From contig BRKX01000012.1 in the NCBI GenBank assembly GCA_026008535.1, positions 26,875,848 to 26,939,847 on the forward strand: a stretch of 64,000 nucleotides of DNA, read 5' to 3'. Positions 1 through 10,295 of this stretch are shown here, one piece after another; position 1 is the stretch's first letter; each line of letters opens with the position of its first letter. Position numbers and translations under genes: made by a program. The notes beneath the pieces are model-generated. The model was not told the DNA's origin. It did not search any database and saw only the letters and a program-made list of their open reading frames with translations. Origin of the DNA: Perilla frutescens. Its lineage: Eukaryota > Streptophyta > Magnoliopsida > Lamiales > Lamiaceae.

Positions 1-920
1 AATGATTGCCAGTGGATGTTGATCTTACTTAAGCCAACATTGTAGCTACTGTTGAATCTATACAAATTCATGGTTTTTTATTTAATAATTTATTTATTGT
101 TGTTCAGTATATTGATTATTTTGCACAAATCCGTTACCGACTTTTAATATTAATGAAAAGTTTCAAAATTTCACTCCATTGTTAGTTCTATAAATAAATG
201 AGAGAGAAACGAGTTTGAGAAGAAATCAAATTCTCATAGATCATACGTTGAAGCAGTCAAGTTCCTTCCTTATTTAAAGAAGAAAGAGAGGAAATTGAAA
301 GAGAAGAACAAGACGCTGGACAGAGACAGAGAGGCCGAGCGAGTAGATTTTATTTTAGAACAAGCATGCATGGGCCTACGACTGAGTTATTTTTGTTGAT
401 GGAGCTACAAAGACAACTTATGAAATTAATATGTAACTTTTAGGGTTTTTTAATTAGCAATATTTTTTTATTATTTTAGAGTGCAATTTTATTAATTTTT
501 TGTTTAAAAATATAAAAAGTATATCAAATTTACGTGCAGTAAATTTTTTTGATCATATTATTGTTTAGGGCAAACACTTCCATACATCGGTCTTAAATAG
601 TGCTATTTACGACGGGTCGGGTTAACCCGCGCTTTGATCCGGTCAACGCGGTCAAACCCGCCCTTTGACTAAGTTTATTTAGGGTGTTTTTGGTGTTTTT
701 TAGAGTTTTTTGGGAGTTTTTTTAGGGGTTTATTTTGTGTTTTTTAAGGGTGAAATTGGATAAAAAAAATGAAAAAAAGTAAAAAAAATGTCAGAAAAAA
801 AAATAGACGGGCGCGTGGGCCCCACGCGTCGTCTCATTTAAAAAACTGATGCAGGGTAGTGCAACTCATTCTTCTGCTCCGTGATCGAGGTGGTAAATCT
901 ATACCCATCTAAAGTTTGAG
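1..920. other. AT-rich stretch without a recognisable gene
   Basis: No coding region is supported here. A TATA-like motif (TCTATAAATAA, near 190) is followed by a purine-rich stretch that could be a transcribed leader, but no open frame follows. At about 807-828 a GC-rich inverted repeat has arms CGCGTGGG and CCCACGCG around a single C, within otherwise T-rich and A-rich low-complexity sequence. It may be part of an old non-autonomous element, but no terminal repeats were identified. Confidence 0.4.
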
Positions 921-1263
921 CTAATAAGCTCTAGAAGCATATAGGGCAAATGAGATATCAAGGAAGATATCATGTTTTAATTGAGTTCTCAATCATGTTT
1001 AGGAAGGCTAGAATTGTTTAAGTGTTGTTTATGCTTAGCATGAGATAGTTAAGAATTGTCTTTAGTTACAATTCGTATTTATGTACGTTAGATGCTAATA
1101 AGCTCTAGAAGCATATAGGGCAAATGAGATATCAAGGAAGATATCATGTTTTAATTGAGTTCTCAATCATGTTTAGGAATGCTAGAATTGTTTAAGTATT
1201 GTTTATGCTTAGCATGAGATAGTTAAGAATTGTCTTTAGTTACAATTCGTATTTATGTACGTT
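921..1263. repeat. Direct tandem duplication, about 173-bp unit, two copies
   Basis: The segment beginning CTAATAAGCTCTAGAAGCAT at 921 recurs at 1094 and runs nearly unchanged to the sequence TATTTATGTACGTT. This gives two head-to-tail copies with a 173-bp period and only a few substitutions. The second copy leads directly into the SINE-related repeats that follow, whose 3' flank (TTCGTATTTATGTACGTT) is shared with the end of this unit. The duplication is probably linked to the SINE insertion or to later unequal exchange. Confidence 0.8.
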
Positions 1264-1690
1264 TTTTGGATGTTGAGGGTAACCCGCAGCCGCTACCGTG
1301 GTGCGCACTGGGTAAACACCACCCCTGTGTAATAGGTATTTATGTACGTTTTTTGGATGTTGAGGGTAACCCGCAGCCGCTACCGTGGTGCGCACTGGGT
1401 AAACCCCACCCTTGTGTAATAGCCTGCAAACCTACACAGGGGAGGTAAATCGTTACAATTCGTATTTATGTACATTTTTTGGATATTGAGGGTAACCCGC
1501 AGCCGCTACCGTGGTGCGCACTGGGTAAACCCCACCCCTGTGTAATAGCCTGCAAACCTACACAGGGGAGGTAAACCACACTTGACAAGCCAGATGTGAT
1601 AGACTCACACCTAGTGGTGTTGGTGGTGGGTCGAACTTGAGACCTTTGACCTCAAGAAACACCACTCCACCACTAGGCCATCCCCAAGGA
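1241..1690 (-). repeat. tRNA-derived SINE with its 3' part present three times
   Basis: Read on the minus strand, the right end (about 1690 to 1608) has a tRNA-like head: an A-box-like TGGCCTAGTGG and a B-box-like AAGTTCGACCC, as expected for an RNA polymerase III promoter. It is followed by a body ending in GGCTGCGGGTTACCCTCAAC and a short A-run. The 3' part of the body occurs three times (about 1241-1335, 1336-1450, 1453-1600), each time with the same flank TATTTATGTAC. The same SINE family occurs in the opposite orientation at 26.27-26.68 kb. The target duplication at the 5' side is not clear. Confidence 0.65.
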
Positions 1691-1699
1691 GACAATTGT

Positions 1700-2063
1700 T
1701 TAGCTATTATTTACAGTATATATCGGAGTTGCATGTGTATAATAATTAATTGACATAATCATATTAGATCTTTTCATTACTTTATGATTTACTTCAATTA
1801 TATGTAGATTCTAGATTATCGTATTCATGAGAATATGTGTTAAATCTATTTAGCTTCAAGGTGTTTTTATGCCATGATGTTTGTACTTTTTTGCCTGTGA
1901 AATTTTACTTTTAAAACATAAATACCTCTTTTTATTCTTATGTATATTCATTGTGTTATGTTTTTGGTTTTTGCAATTTGATTCTCCATGCCCAATCTAT
2001 AGATGAGAACAATGAATATTACATTAAATATTTTTTTGATCATTTTTAGAATGCTTTCATTTA
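1700..2063. other. AT-rich intergenic sequence
   Basis: Nothing recognisable was seen between the SINE cluster and the downstream MITE. The short open frames here have no protein-like composition. Confidence 0.5.
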
Positions 2064-2360
2064 GGGCTCGTTTACTTCGGTAGATGGGATTGGGTGTGAT
2101 ATCCCATGAATTTAAAGTTAAATTTACAAAACATGAAATATATGGTGTGATAAAATATATAAACATATGAATAAAATGAAGAAGATGAAGGATAACTTAT
2201 AACCTACTTGTTATGAAAGGATATGAATCCTTCAATTAGTCCTTATTCACAAGGAAAAATATGTAAATGTTTGTGTTATACACATTCATTTCAATAAAAC
2301 TTTGTATAATTTTAGCCTTGCATTAGTGGGATATCCCTATCATCCAAAGTAAACAAGGCC
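2064..2360. mobile_element. Tourist-like MITE (PIF/Harbinger type), 297 bp
   Basis: The ends form an inverted repeat: GGGCTCGTTTACTTCGG on the left against CCAAAGTAAACAAGGCC on the right. A 3-bp direct repeat, TTA, flanks it at 2061-2063 and 2361-2363. A TTA/TAA target duplication and a short G-rich terminus are the hallmarks of PIF/Harbinger-derived Tourist MITEs. No coding capacity is seen. A 946-bp relative with the GTTTACTT terminus lies at 52302-53247. Confidence 0.75.
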
Positions 2361-2408
2361 TTAAAGTTTATTGACGTTCCTAGAGAAAATATATTAAAGG
2401 TTGTATTA

Positions 2409-2693
2409 TGTTAAAATCTAAAAAGAACTGAAAGTGTTTGTAGAAATGTATAAGAGAAACACATATTTGAGAAATTTGGATTGTATTCAGAATAATTGAA
2501 TTCACAATGACTGTGATACATATATTTATAGATACAGAAATGAAAGGAATCTATCAAGTAACTAACTGTAACTAACTGTAACTAACTACAACTATCTAAC
2601 AGATTTATAACTAACTTCTAACTGCTTTCTAGAAGCTTTGGAAAATATCTAATAAAAAATATCTAATCTAATCAAAACTAATACAAACTAACA
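2409..2693 (-). repeat. 3' LTR of the copia element
   Basis: On the plus strand it starts TGTTAAAATC and ends AAACTAACA. It differs from the other LTR by roughly six substitutions, a 10-bp extra copy of a TAACTAACTG motif and a short insertion of TAATAAAAAA type. These differences were counted by eye. The divergence suggests a moderately recent insertion. Confidence 0.92.
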
Positions 2694-2704
2694 CACCCCC
2701 AAAG
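2694..2704 (-). other. Polypurine tract of the copia element
   Basis: On the minus strand the sequence CTTTGGGGGTG lies immediately before the 3' LTR. That is the expected position for the plus-strand DNA priming site of a copia element. Confidence 0.8.
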
Positions 2705-2707
2705 AGG

Positions 2708-5700
2708 CTAACCTGGTTGAAGAAGATTAAGCCTTTGTCTTAAATCAATGAAGCGATTTTCAGACAAAGGTTTGGTGAAGATGTCTGCAATTTGGTGTGC
2801 AGAGGGAACACGACCAACTTCAATGGTGTGATCAGCAATCTTTTCTCTGATGTAGTGAATGTCTACTTCGATATGTTTTGTCCTTGCGTGGAAGACAAGA
2901 TTTGAGGCTAATGCAATTGCACTAGTATTATCACTCCATAATTTTGATGGAAACTGAAGAGTAACACCAAGTTCTTTACATAAATTATAAAGCCACACAA
3001 GATCAGCTGTTGCATTAGCAATTGCTCAATACTCAGATTCAGCGATGCTTCTGGAAACAACCTCCTGCTTCTTAGACTGCCAAACAACAAGGTTAGATCC
3101 AAGGAAAATACAGTGACCACCAGTTGATCTACAGTCATCTACACAGCTAGCCCAATCAGCATCTGTGAAGCTTTCAAATCTGGTTGAAGAGGTTGCTGAG
3201 AAATTGAGAGTAAGAAGTCTAGTACCACTGATATATTGTAGTAGATGTTTGCAGGCACACTAGTGATCAGTACTTGGGTTTTGAAGAAATTGGCTTAATT
3301 TGTTAACAACAAAAGTAATGTCTGGCCGACTAAGAGTGAGATATTGAAGTGATCCTATGATGCTTCTATATAGAGAAGGGTCATCAAACAAAGTTCCATC
3401 ATGTTTAGACAGCTTTTTAGAGGGTATCATGAGAGTGACAGTAGGCTTGCAATCAAGAAGATGAGTCTTATCAAGAAGGTCTAAAATGTGTTGGGATTGT
3501 TTAAGTGAGAAACCAGAAGGTGTATAGGCTACTTCGATGCCAAGAAAATAACTGACTTTTCCTAGATTTTTGAGAGCAAAAGCAGTGTGTAATTTTTGAA
3601 TGAGATCAGAGACAACTTTAGAATCATCACCAGTAATGAGGATGTCGTCAACATAGATAAGTATAAGAAGAATTTTGTTAGCACAATGTTGATAAAATAG
3701 AGAGAAATTAGAGGTAGACCTTGTGAAACCTAGAGATAAGAGAAAGGATTTGAGTTTGTCATACCAGGCCCTTAGAGCCTGTTTTAAGCCATAAAGAGAT
3801 TTCTGCAGCTTGCACACATAATGAGGATGATTTGAATCTTCAAATCCTGTTGGTTGAAGCATGTAGATATTTTCAGACAAATCTCCATTCAGAAATGCAT
3901 TATTAACATCAATTTGTTGAATGGACCAATTTCTTGAGGCTGCTAAGGTAAACACCAATCTGATAGTAGTGAACTTTATAACAGGACTGTAGGTTTCCAA
4001 GAAATCAATACTAGCAACTTGTTCAAATCCTCTAGCCACGAGCCTTGCCTTTAGTTTGTCAAGAGAGCCATCTGACTTTGTTTTTACTCTAAAAACCCAT
4101 TTGCAAGATATAGGATGAATATCAGATTAGGAGGAACACGAGTCTATGTATTTGTGAAAGTTAATGCTTGATATTCTGCCTTCATAGCCTGAAACCAGTG
4201 TGGATTAGAGAGAGCCATCTTGACAGTAGTAAGAACAATAGGTAGAGTAGAAGCATGGTACACCCTTGGTTTGAAAATCCCATTTTTGGCTCTAGTAGTC
4301 ATAGGGTGAAGATTTAGAGGGGAATGAGAAGATGCAGAAGAGAGCTCAGTAGAGGAGGAAGATAGGGAGAATACCTGTAGAGAGGAAGAGAAGGAAGGCT
4401 GAGGATCTATGGAGGAATGGAATATTGGTAAAGAGTGGTGATGTGAGGATGAGGGAGAGGAAGAGTGTTGAGGAGGAGATGATGGAGGAGAATGGTGAGC
4501 TGTAGAGGCAGACTCAGTAGAAAGTGGTTCAGGTGAGATGAATTGTGAAGGAAAGAGATGACAGCTGGAAGTATTGTATGAAGGAGAGGAAGATGAAAAG
4601 AGATCTTTGTAAGGGAATTCAGTTTCATTGAACTGAACTGTATCAGCTATGTATATTCTTCCAGAAGAGCTTAGACATCTGTAACCCTTGTGAGAAGGGC
4701 TATAACCAAGAAATGCACACTTGACAGATCTGTATTGGAGCTTATGTTGGTTGTAAGGTTTAAGAAAAGGAAAACATGAACAACTAAATGTATGGAGAAA
4801 GTTATAGTCAGGTGGAAGGGAATATAGGAGTTGATAGGGAGAGATATGCTGAGAAGTGGGAGAAGGAAGTCTGTTGATCAAGAATGTTGCAGCAGCTACT
4901 GCATCCCACCAGTAAGAGAGAGGCATGGCTGCTTGAGCTAGGAGAGTGAGGGCAGTGTCAATTATATGCTGATGCTTTCTCTCAGCCTTGCCATTTTGAG
5001 TGTGAATATGAGGGCAAGGATGTTGAAATTTTACACCTAAATCAGAGAAGAATGAAGCTAAAGGTCGAAATTCTCTCCCCCAATCTGATTGAAAGGTGAG
5101 CACAGAGGCATTAAATTGTAGCTTAATCATGGTGAAGAACTGTTTAACAATGGGAAGAGTATCAGATTTATTATGCAGATGATAGATCCAGGTAAATCGA
5201 CTGTAGTCATCAATGAAATGAATATAGTATTTGAAACCATTAATGCTAGGAGTGGATGCAGGTCCCTATAGGTCTGAGTGAATGAATTGAAATGGAGCAG
5301 TGGAGTGAAGAGGTTGAGAAGTGTGTGCTTTTTTATGTAATTTCCCAAGTTTACAAGCATCACAGAAGATAAGATCTTTTTTATTAAATGGAATATGTAA
5401 GCTTTTACAAATTTGAGCTAGTACAGTTGAGTTTGGGTGACCTAACTTTTTATGCCAAAGATTAATATCAGAGTTACATGTGGATGGGTACATAGACTGT
5501 GACATAGAAGATTGTATATGCCTGTTGTGAGAATCAGAGGTGGAAGTACTTGAAGCAGCTTGTGAAGATTGAGCAGCAGCTATATTAAGCTTGTAGAGTC
5601 CCTCGGAGAGGGTTCCCTTCATCAGCACTTTGTTGGTTTGTATGTCCTTCACACAGTAAAAGGTTGGATAAAGCTCCATGAAAACATTATTGTCTCTGGT

Positions 5701-5849
5701 AAACTTGGAAATACTTATGAGATTCTTGGTGATACCAGACACATGAAGAATATCTTGTAGATGAAAGGAGTTTGCAGGAGATTGGGAGAGAAATAAGGAA
5801 TCACCAATATTAGAAATAGGAAGAGAGTTACCATTTCCTACTTGAAGCT
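2708..5849 (-). pseudogene. Degenerate copia pol (protease tail, integrase, RT, RNase H)
   Basis: Reading from 5849 leftwards: a protease-tail segment (VGNGNSLPI) near 5830; GAG-pre-integrase with LWHKKLGHPN near 5450; integrase with the acidic residues in FIDDYSR, FQSDWGREF and NGKAERKH between about 5240 and 4960; reverse transcriptase with QIDVNNAFLNGDL and the catalytic YVDD box near 3650; and RNase H at the end (KHIEVDIHYIRE, ADIFTKPL). Frames are broken by a TAG after HSDL (about 5263), a TAG where a Trp codon is usual before the RT region (about 4144), a TAG within the DHW motif (about 3260), and a TGA after RSIAESEY (about 3029). Two of these look like TGG-to-TAG changes. It is a decayed copy with no complete polyprotein. 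Confidence 0.9.
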
Positions 5850-5861
5850 GCTCTGATACCA
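5850..5861 (-). other. Primer-binding site, initiator tRNA-Met
   Basis: The minus strand reads TGGTATCAGAGC directly after the 5' LTR. This matches the 3' end of plant initiator tRNA-Met, the usual primer for copia elements. The usual gag leader does not follow: the next codons already belong to the protease tail. Confidence 0.92.
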
Positions 5862-6126
5862 TGTTAAAATCTAAAGAGAACTGAAAGTGTTTATAGAAAT
5901 GCATAAGAGAAAACATATTTGAGAAATTTGGATTGTATTCAGAATAATTGAATTCACAATGACTGTGATACATGTATTTATAGATACAGAAATGAAAGGA
6001 ATCTATCGAGTAACTAACTGTAACTAACTACAACTATCTAACAGATTTATAACTAACTTCTAACTGCTTTCTAGAAGCTTTGGAAAATATCTAATCTAAT
6101 CTAATCAAAACTAATACAAACTAACA
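5862..6126 (-). repeat. 5' LTR of the copia element
   Basis: 265 bp, with the same TG...CA termini as the partner LTR at 2409-2693. It is followed on the right by the target duplication TATTA at 6127-6131. An open frame that starts inside this LTR and reads through into the protease tail reflects the deletion of gag and is not a gene start. Confidence 0.92.
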
Positions 6127-6509
6127 TATTAGATTAAATAATTTTATAATTAACATTTACAATGCTCTCATTAATTTGATGAGGCTTCCCATGGTTTATG
6201 GAATGTTCCAACCGAGACTAAAAATATTGTTTTGTTTATGTTGGCTTCTCTCACCTAACATTTGGAAGGAGTCGTAATTGATATTGATACCTTTGTGATG
6301 ATACTAAGTTAAAAAAGTTTAATTCATTTGACTCTCAAATCAATTCAGTTGGGTTTTAAAGTCCCTAAAATTGAATGATTATAAAATATGCTTATTCATG
6401 ATTTATTTGATAGATACATAGATCGATGCTCTATTGCATATTTAAAATTTAATTTGTCATTCTATTATATCATTATTAAAAATAAAAAACACACCGACAT
6501 GGTTTGTTT

Positions 6510-6611
6510 TTTTTTTACTCACACACCCGACCTATGGTATTGAGGAGATTCGAACTCGTGACCTTTGGTCTCCAAGGAATCTCACTCCACCACTAGACCA
6601 TCCCCACCGGG
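6510..6611 (-). mobile_element. tRNA-derived SINE with 17-bp target duplication
   Basis: On the minus strand it begins with GGGGATGGTCTAGTGGTGGA, containing an A-box-like TGGTCTAGTGG, followed by a B-box-like GAGTTCGAATC, and ends in a run of A. The 17-bp direct repeat ACCGACATGGTTTGTTT is exact at 6493-6509 and 6612-6628 and is the target-site duplication. At about 100 bp it is very short, consisting mostly of the tRNA-like head. The head is related to the SINEs at 1.6 and 26.3 kb. Confidence 0.85.
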
Positions 6612-6712
6612 ACCGACATGGTTTGTTTGCTACTAGTGTGTTTAATGTACATAATAAATGTGAATACTACAATTTTGTTTGTCGAGTGTAAACAAGATAT
6701 ATGATACTATAT

Positions 6713-7310
6713 CTGAGGGTAGTTCTAAAGACAAAGTGAGGTTTATTAACATGTACTTTCTCCGTGTGACGGGACGTGAGATCTTCTTTCTTTGATGCAT
6801 GTCCATACTTTCCTTCAACGGGACTTTCTGGATAACTACTGATTTCGCTCTACCATCGGACTCGTCAAGAGAGCGGCATCAGCACCCAACTAGCATTCCC
6901 TCCAACTTGTCCTTCCATGCCCTCCGATGCAACTAAATGAAGACGTCCAGCTTGTTGTCCATCTTTACCATCAGAGTACGCTCACATGCGTTCTCGTGCG
7001 TCACAGTCACAACTCTCGACAATCCTTGGTGATCCTAGCCAATCCAGGCTCAAGACGAATTGTGCGTGATAAAACAACATGCGATCTGTAACATCCTCCC
7101 TCACTTGATTTGTGACTGTCCTCGAACACAACGTGCACTCACCCCTTAAGGACTTACACTCAATCTGCCTTAGCGCCACGAGGCACCTGCCCTCTCGTCC
7201 ATCCCCATAAGGCTACAAGAGTCCTCCTCCCAAGTACTTGGATCACCGCTTGCGGGGCACCCGCATTGATTATGCAATATGGGACCTTAGGAGGATCACC
7301 ATACATCAAC
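6713..7310 (-). other. GC-richer relic, possibly 3' end of a gypsy element
   Basis: This 600-bp block is much richer in GC than its surroundings. Read on the minus strand, about 7140-7090 has a stretch translating as FEDSHKSSEGG, which resembles the non-coding tail just after the polyprotein of many Ty3/gypsy elements. No reverse transcriptase or integrase motif is visible and there are many stops. It may equally be an unrelated relic. Confidence 0.25.
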
Positions 7311-7822
7311 TGATCTTTTTGGTATAAAGTGTATAATATATTTTTTTTATTTTTTTATTTTGGATCCCGCAAGACCCAAAACCCACATAACAACTGCTAC
7401 TGTCCATCTCAATTTAACCATTAAACCCGAACACCCCTAACCTCCGCCTTGATAGGAAATGTTACATTGTTATGCATTTGTATAGTAATATAGTTTTATT
7501 GAAGAGTTTTGGGATAATGATTCCCTTGGGGAAGCTCTTTATAAGTGTTAATATATGGTTAAACCTCAGTAAATTAATATTTGTTAAATTAATAAATTCT
7601 TTAAGATAATATTTTTCTCAAGTCCCGACTTGAATAGTTGAAAATATCATAAATATCAATAATATAATAAGATAATTTAATTTTAGAAGACCTCTATATA
7701 AATACATGTCCTTCAATATCATAAATTAATAATTCTTTAAAACTACAAGCATAATTAAGTCACTTTAGTGAAATATGATTCTAGTATTTTTTTTTTCTTA
7801 AAACTTAAATCTAGTCTGAGTT

Positions 7823-7944
7823 TGTAACGACCCGGATCTTTTTAAAATTGTTCGTTACCTTTTTATAAAATGTGGTTAGAAAATATTATTTATTGGTGCA
7901 TGTTAATTTAAAATATTTTGTTACATTCCTATAAGTCGCGCCTA

Positions 7945-8032
<88 letters not shown>

Positions 8033-9208
8033 GAGCTTAATGGAAATATTATATATTTTAAAGTTAAACCTTTTATTTAAGGAGTTTCATATTTTCGAAA
8101 CTATTACGTAGTATTATTACATTGAATAATTATATAAAAGTGTAAACTATTTATTTAATTATTTATTTTATTTTTGTTAAATTAAATTGGATTTTAAAGG
8201 TTTTAAAAGAGGTCATTTGAAAGGTCTCTTTTCATGTGAATAAGATATGAGAGTAGATATTTTTCCATAATATCATAGCATTTATTTGAGTTATTTCAAC
8301 TTCATGAAAAAAAATAAATTTGAGAAATTAAATTGGTGACCTTTTGTTTTTTTTTTCTTCACATGAATTTACAAAATGTAAAGTGAGAAATTATAAAATA
8401 TATATTGCATTAACTTACATCTTTCATCTTCTCAAATGAAATTATTTTTTTTATTTAATTTGGCACCTTTCATAGCTCCAAAAGTTTCACTATAAAAAAG
8501 GGGCTTTGTTTTCATTGTTAAAACACATCAAACATTATTTGTTTTCAAGAATTTTTCCATACATAACATTATGCATTCTGTGGGAGAGAGTGTGAGTGAT
8601 CCTTTTGATTTTAATTCTAAAGAGTTGGGGTTGAAATCATGCATCATTATTTCAAAGGTCCAAATTATATTATTTTTTAAAATCATATTATTCATGCAAA
8701 TTATTTTAAAGCTATTATACTTATTATATTATATTTGATGTTAGGCTGCGCACATGGATCTAACTAAGTTCATTTTTAGTTAAGTCAAGTTTTAAAGGTC
8801 AAAGTGGGGAATACGATGTGACACACATTATTATTTATCCTTGTTATGCTCTTATGCAGGTTCACAATTATTAACCTACGAGTTACAAATATTATTATTG
8901 GCTGACGAGTGCATATGTCCCGATATATTATTAGCCGTAGGCTACCTATATTATAATTTGTTATAATTGTATAACTTGGATAAATGTGTTCATCACTGAG
9001 TCAATAGCACTCACCCCAAAACTATTACATTTTTCAGGTTGATGATTTACTCGGGCGATGTGCGTGGTGACGTGTGATAATGGATTTTAAAGAGTTTTTA
9101 TTATTTAGCTTCCGCTGTATTAATGTTAAATATTTTATATTTTAATAAAAGTAACGTCTCTTCTTTAATATTTTTATTATTTTAATTTACGAAATTTGGG
9201 GCGTGGCA
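7823..9208 (+). mobile_element. Solo LTR of a Ty3/gypsy-type element
   Basis: It begins TGTAACGACCC and ends GGGGCGTGGCA, and is flanked by an exact 5-bp duplication GAGTT (7818-7822 and 9209-9213). There is no internal region, so it is a solo LTR left by recombination. The segment around 8990-9070 (GAGTCAATAGCACTCACCCC, then CTCGGGCGATG) is clearly related to the LTRs at 14.3-19.6 kb, so the family is the same or close. A TATA-like CTATAAAAAAGG near 8491 may be its promoter. The insertion split the left inverted repeat of the surrounding DNA element, whose right arm preserves the unoccupied site. Confidence 0.9.
7945..8032. repeat. (ATT)n microsatellite, about 29 units
   Basis: An uninterrupted run of ATT trinucleotides about 88 bp long inside the solo LTR. 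A similar tract lies at 10221-10292. Confidence 0.95.
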
Positions 9209-9570
9209 GAGTTCATCTCTAACTTTTCTTACCATATCCAAAAGTTCTGGTATTGTGTTCTCAAACTGCACCAAAAAAGAATCAAGAGTTGTAGACGCGG
9301 TAATTACTTGTGCGTAACTGCTTCCAAATGTACTACCATATTAACTTTCAAAAGAAATTTTTCATCAAACTACAACTGTGAATCTTTTTTGAGTGTGTGT
9401 GGAATGATATCTTTGTACTCATATAATATTTTACATATTTCATCTGTCATTGTTGATTTTGAAACACATTTTAAATGAAAAGTCATTATTGGATATAATT
9501 TTTAAAAAAATTGTTATTTTGTTTATACACAGAACTATATTCTGGAGATCAAAATACTCTCTCACCTCCA

Positions 9571-10085
9571 AGAATTGTGGATCAACATGAATTATTCTCA
9601 CATTGTTCTTAAAAAATGAAAATTTATTAGCCAATTCCAAAAAATTTACAAGATATTGAAAATTTTCAAACTGAAAAATGACCATTTACCACCGAAAATC
9701 GCAGATGGGGAACTCTAGCTTGCATTTGAAGCTTCATTTTCAATTCTTGCAGAAATTCTTGTTGCAACTTTAACAAATGCTTTTGGAATCATCATTTTTT
9801 TTATAAGGGTTTAAAAGAAGTTTTGAAGTTGCACCACCAAGAATTGTGGATCAACATAAATTATTCTCATATTGTTCTTAGAAAATGAAAAAAATTATTA
9901 GCCAACTCCAAAAAAATTACAAGATATTGAAAATTTTCAAACTGAAAAAATGACCATTTACTAGATGGGGAACTCTAGCTTGCATTTGAAGCTCCATTTC
10001 CAATTCTTGCAGAAATTCTTCTTGCAACTTTAACAAATGCTTTTGGAATCATCATTTTTTTTTATTAGGGTTTAAAAGAGGTTTT
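9571..10085. repeat. Tandem direct repeat, about 269-bp period
   Basis: The segment starting AGAATTGTGGATCAACAT at 9571 recurs at 9840, and both copies run through GATGGGGAACTCTAGCTTGC to AAATGCTTTTGGAATCATCA. The copies differ by small indels, including loss of part of an ACCGAAAATCGCAG stretch from the second. It lies in the interior of the long-inverted-repeat element and is non-coding. Confidence 0.85.
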
Positions 10086-10220
10086 GAATTCTCAAATTCC
10101 TTAGAGAGAAAAAGGACAATTCCTAGAGAAGAAGCCAAAAAAAAAAAAATTGTTAGGGGAAGTGTTATTTGGCTTTTTTTTATTAAGTCCACTTCATTGT
10201 TAACCAAAATTTCTTTTGTC

Positions 10221-10292
<72 letters not shown>
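10221..10292. repeat. (ATT)n microsatellite, about 24 units
   Basis: A pure ATT run. It produces a spurious poly-isoleucine open frame that is not a gene. Confidence 0.95.

Positions 10293-10295
<3 letters not shown>

Larger units (their letters stand above)
2409..6126 (-). mobile_element. Ty1/copia LTR retrotransposon, gag deleted
   Basis: A complete element bounded by two LTRs beginning TG and ending CA, with an exact 5-bp target duplication TATTA at 2404-2408 and 6127-6131. Inside the right (5') LTR lies a primer-binding site complementary to initiator tRNA-Met (5850-5861), and next to the left (3') LTR lies a polypurine tract (2694-2704). The domain order on the minus strand is protease tail, GAG-pre-integrase, integrase, reverse transcriptase, RNase H, which is the copia order. 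At 3.7 kb it is shorter than usual copia elements of about 5 kb, because the primer-binding site is followed directly by protease-tail coding sequence: gag and the protease active site are missing. In-frame stops interrupt the rest, so it cannot be autonomous. Confidence 0.95.

Noticed and set aside
1608..1690. Possible tRNA gene
   Set aside because: Only the A-box and B-box are tRNA-like; no acceptor stem or anticodon arm pairing, and the unit continues into a SINE body. The same holds for 6510-6611, 23840-23905 and 26280-26340.
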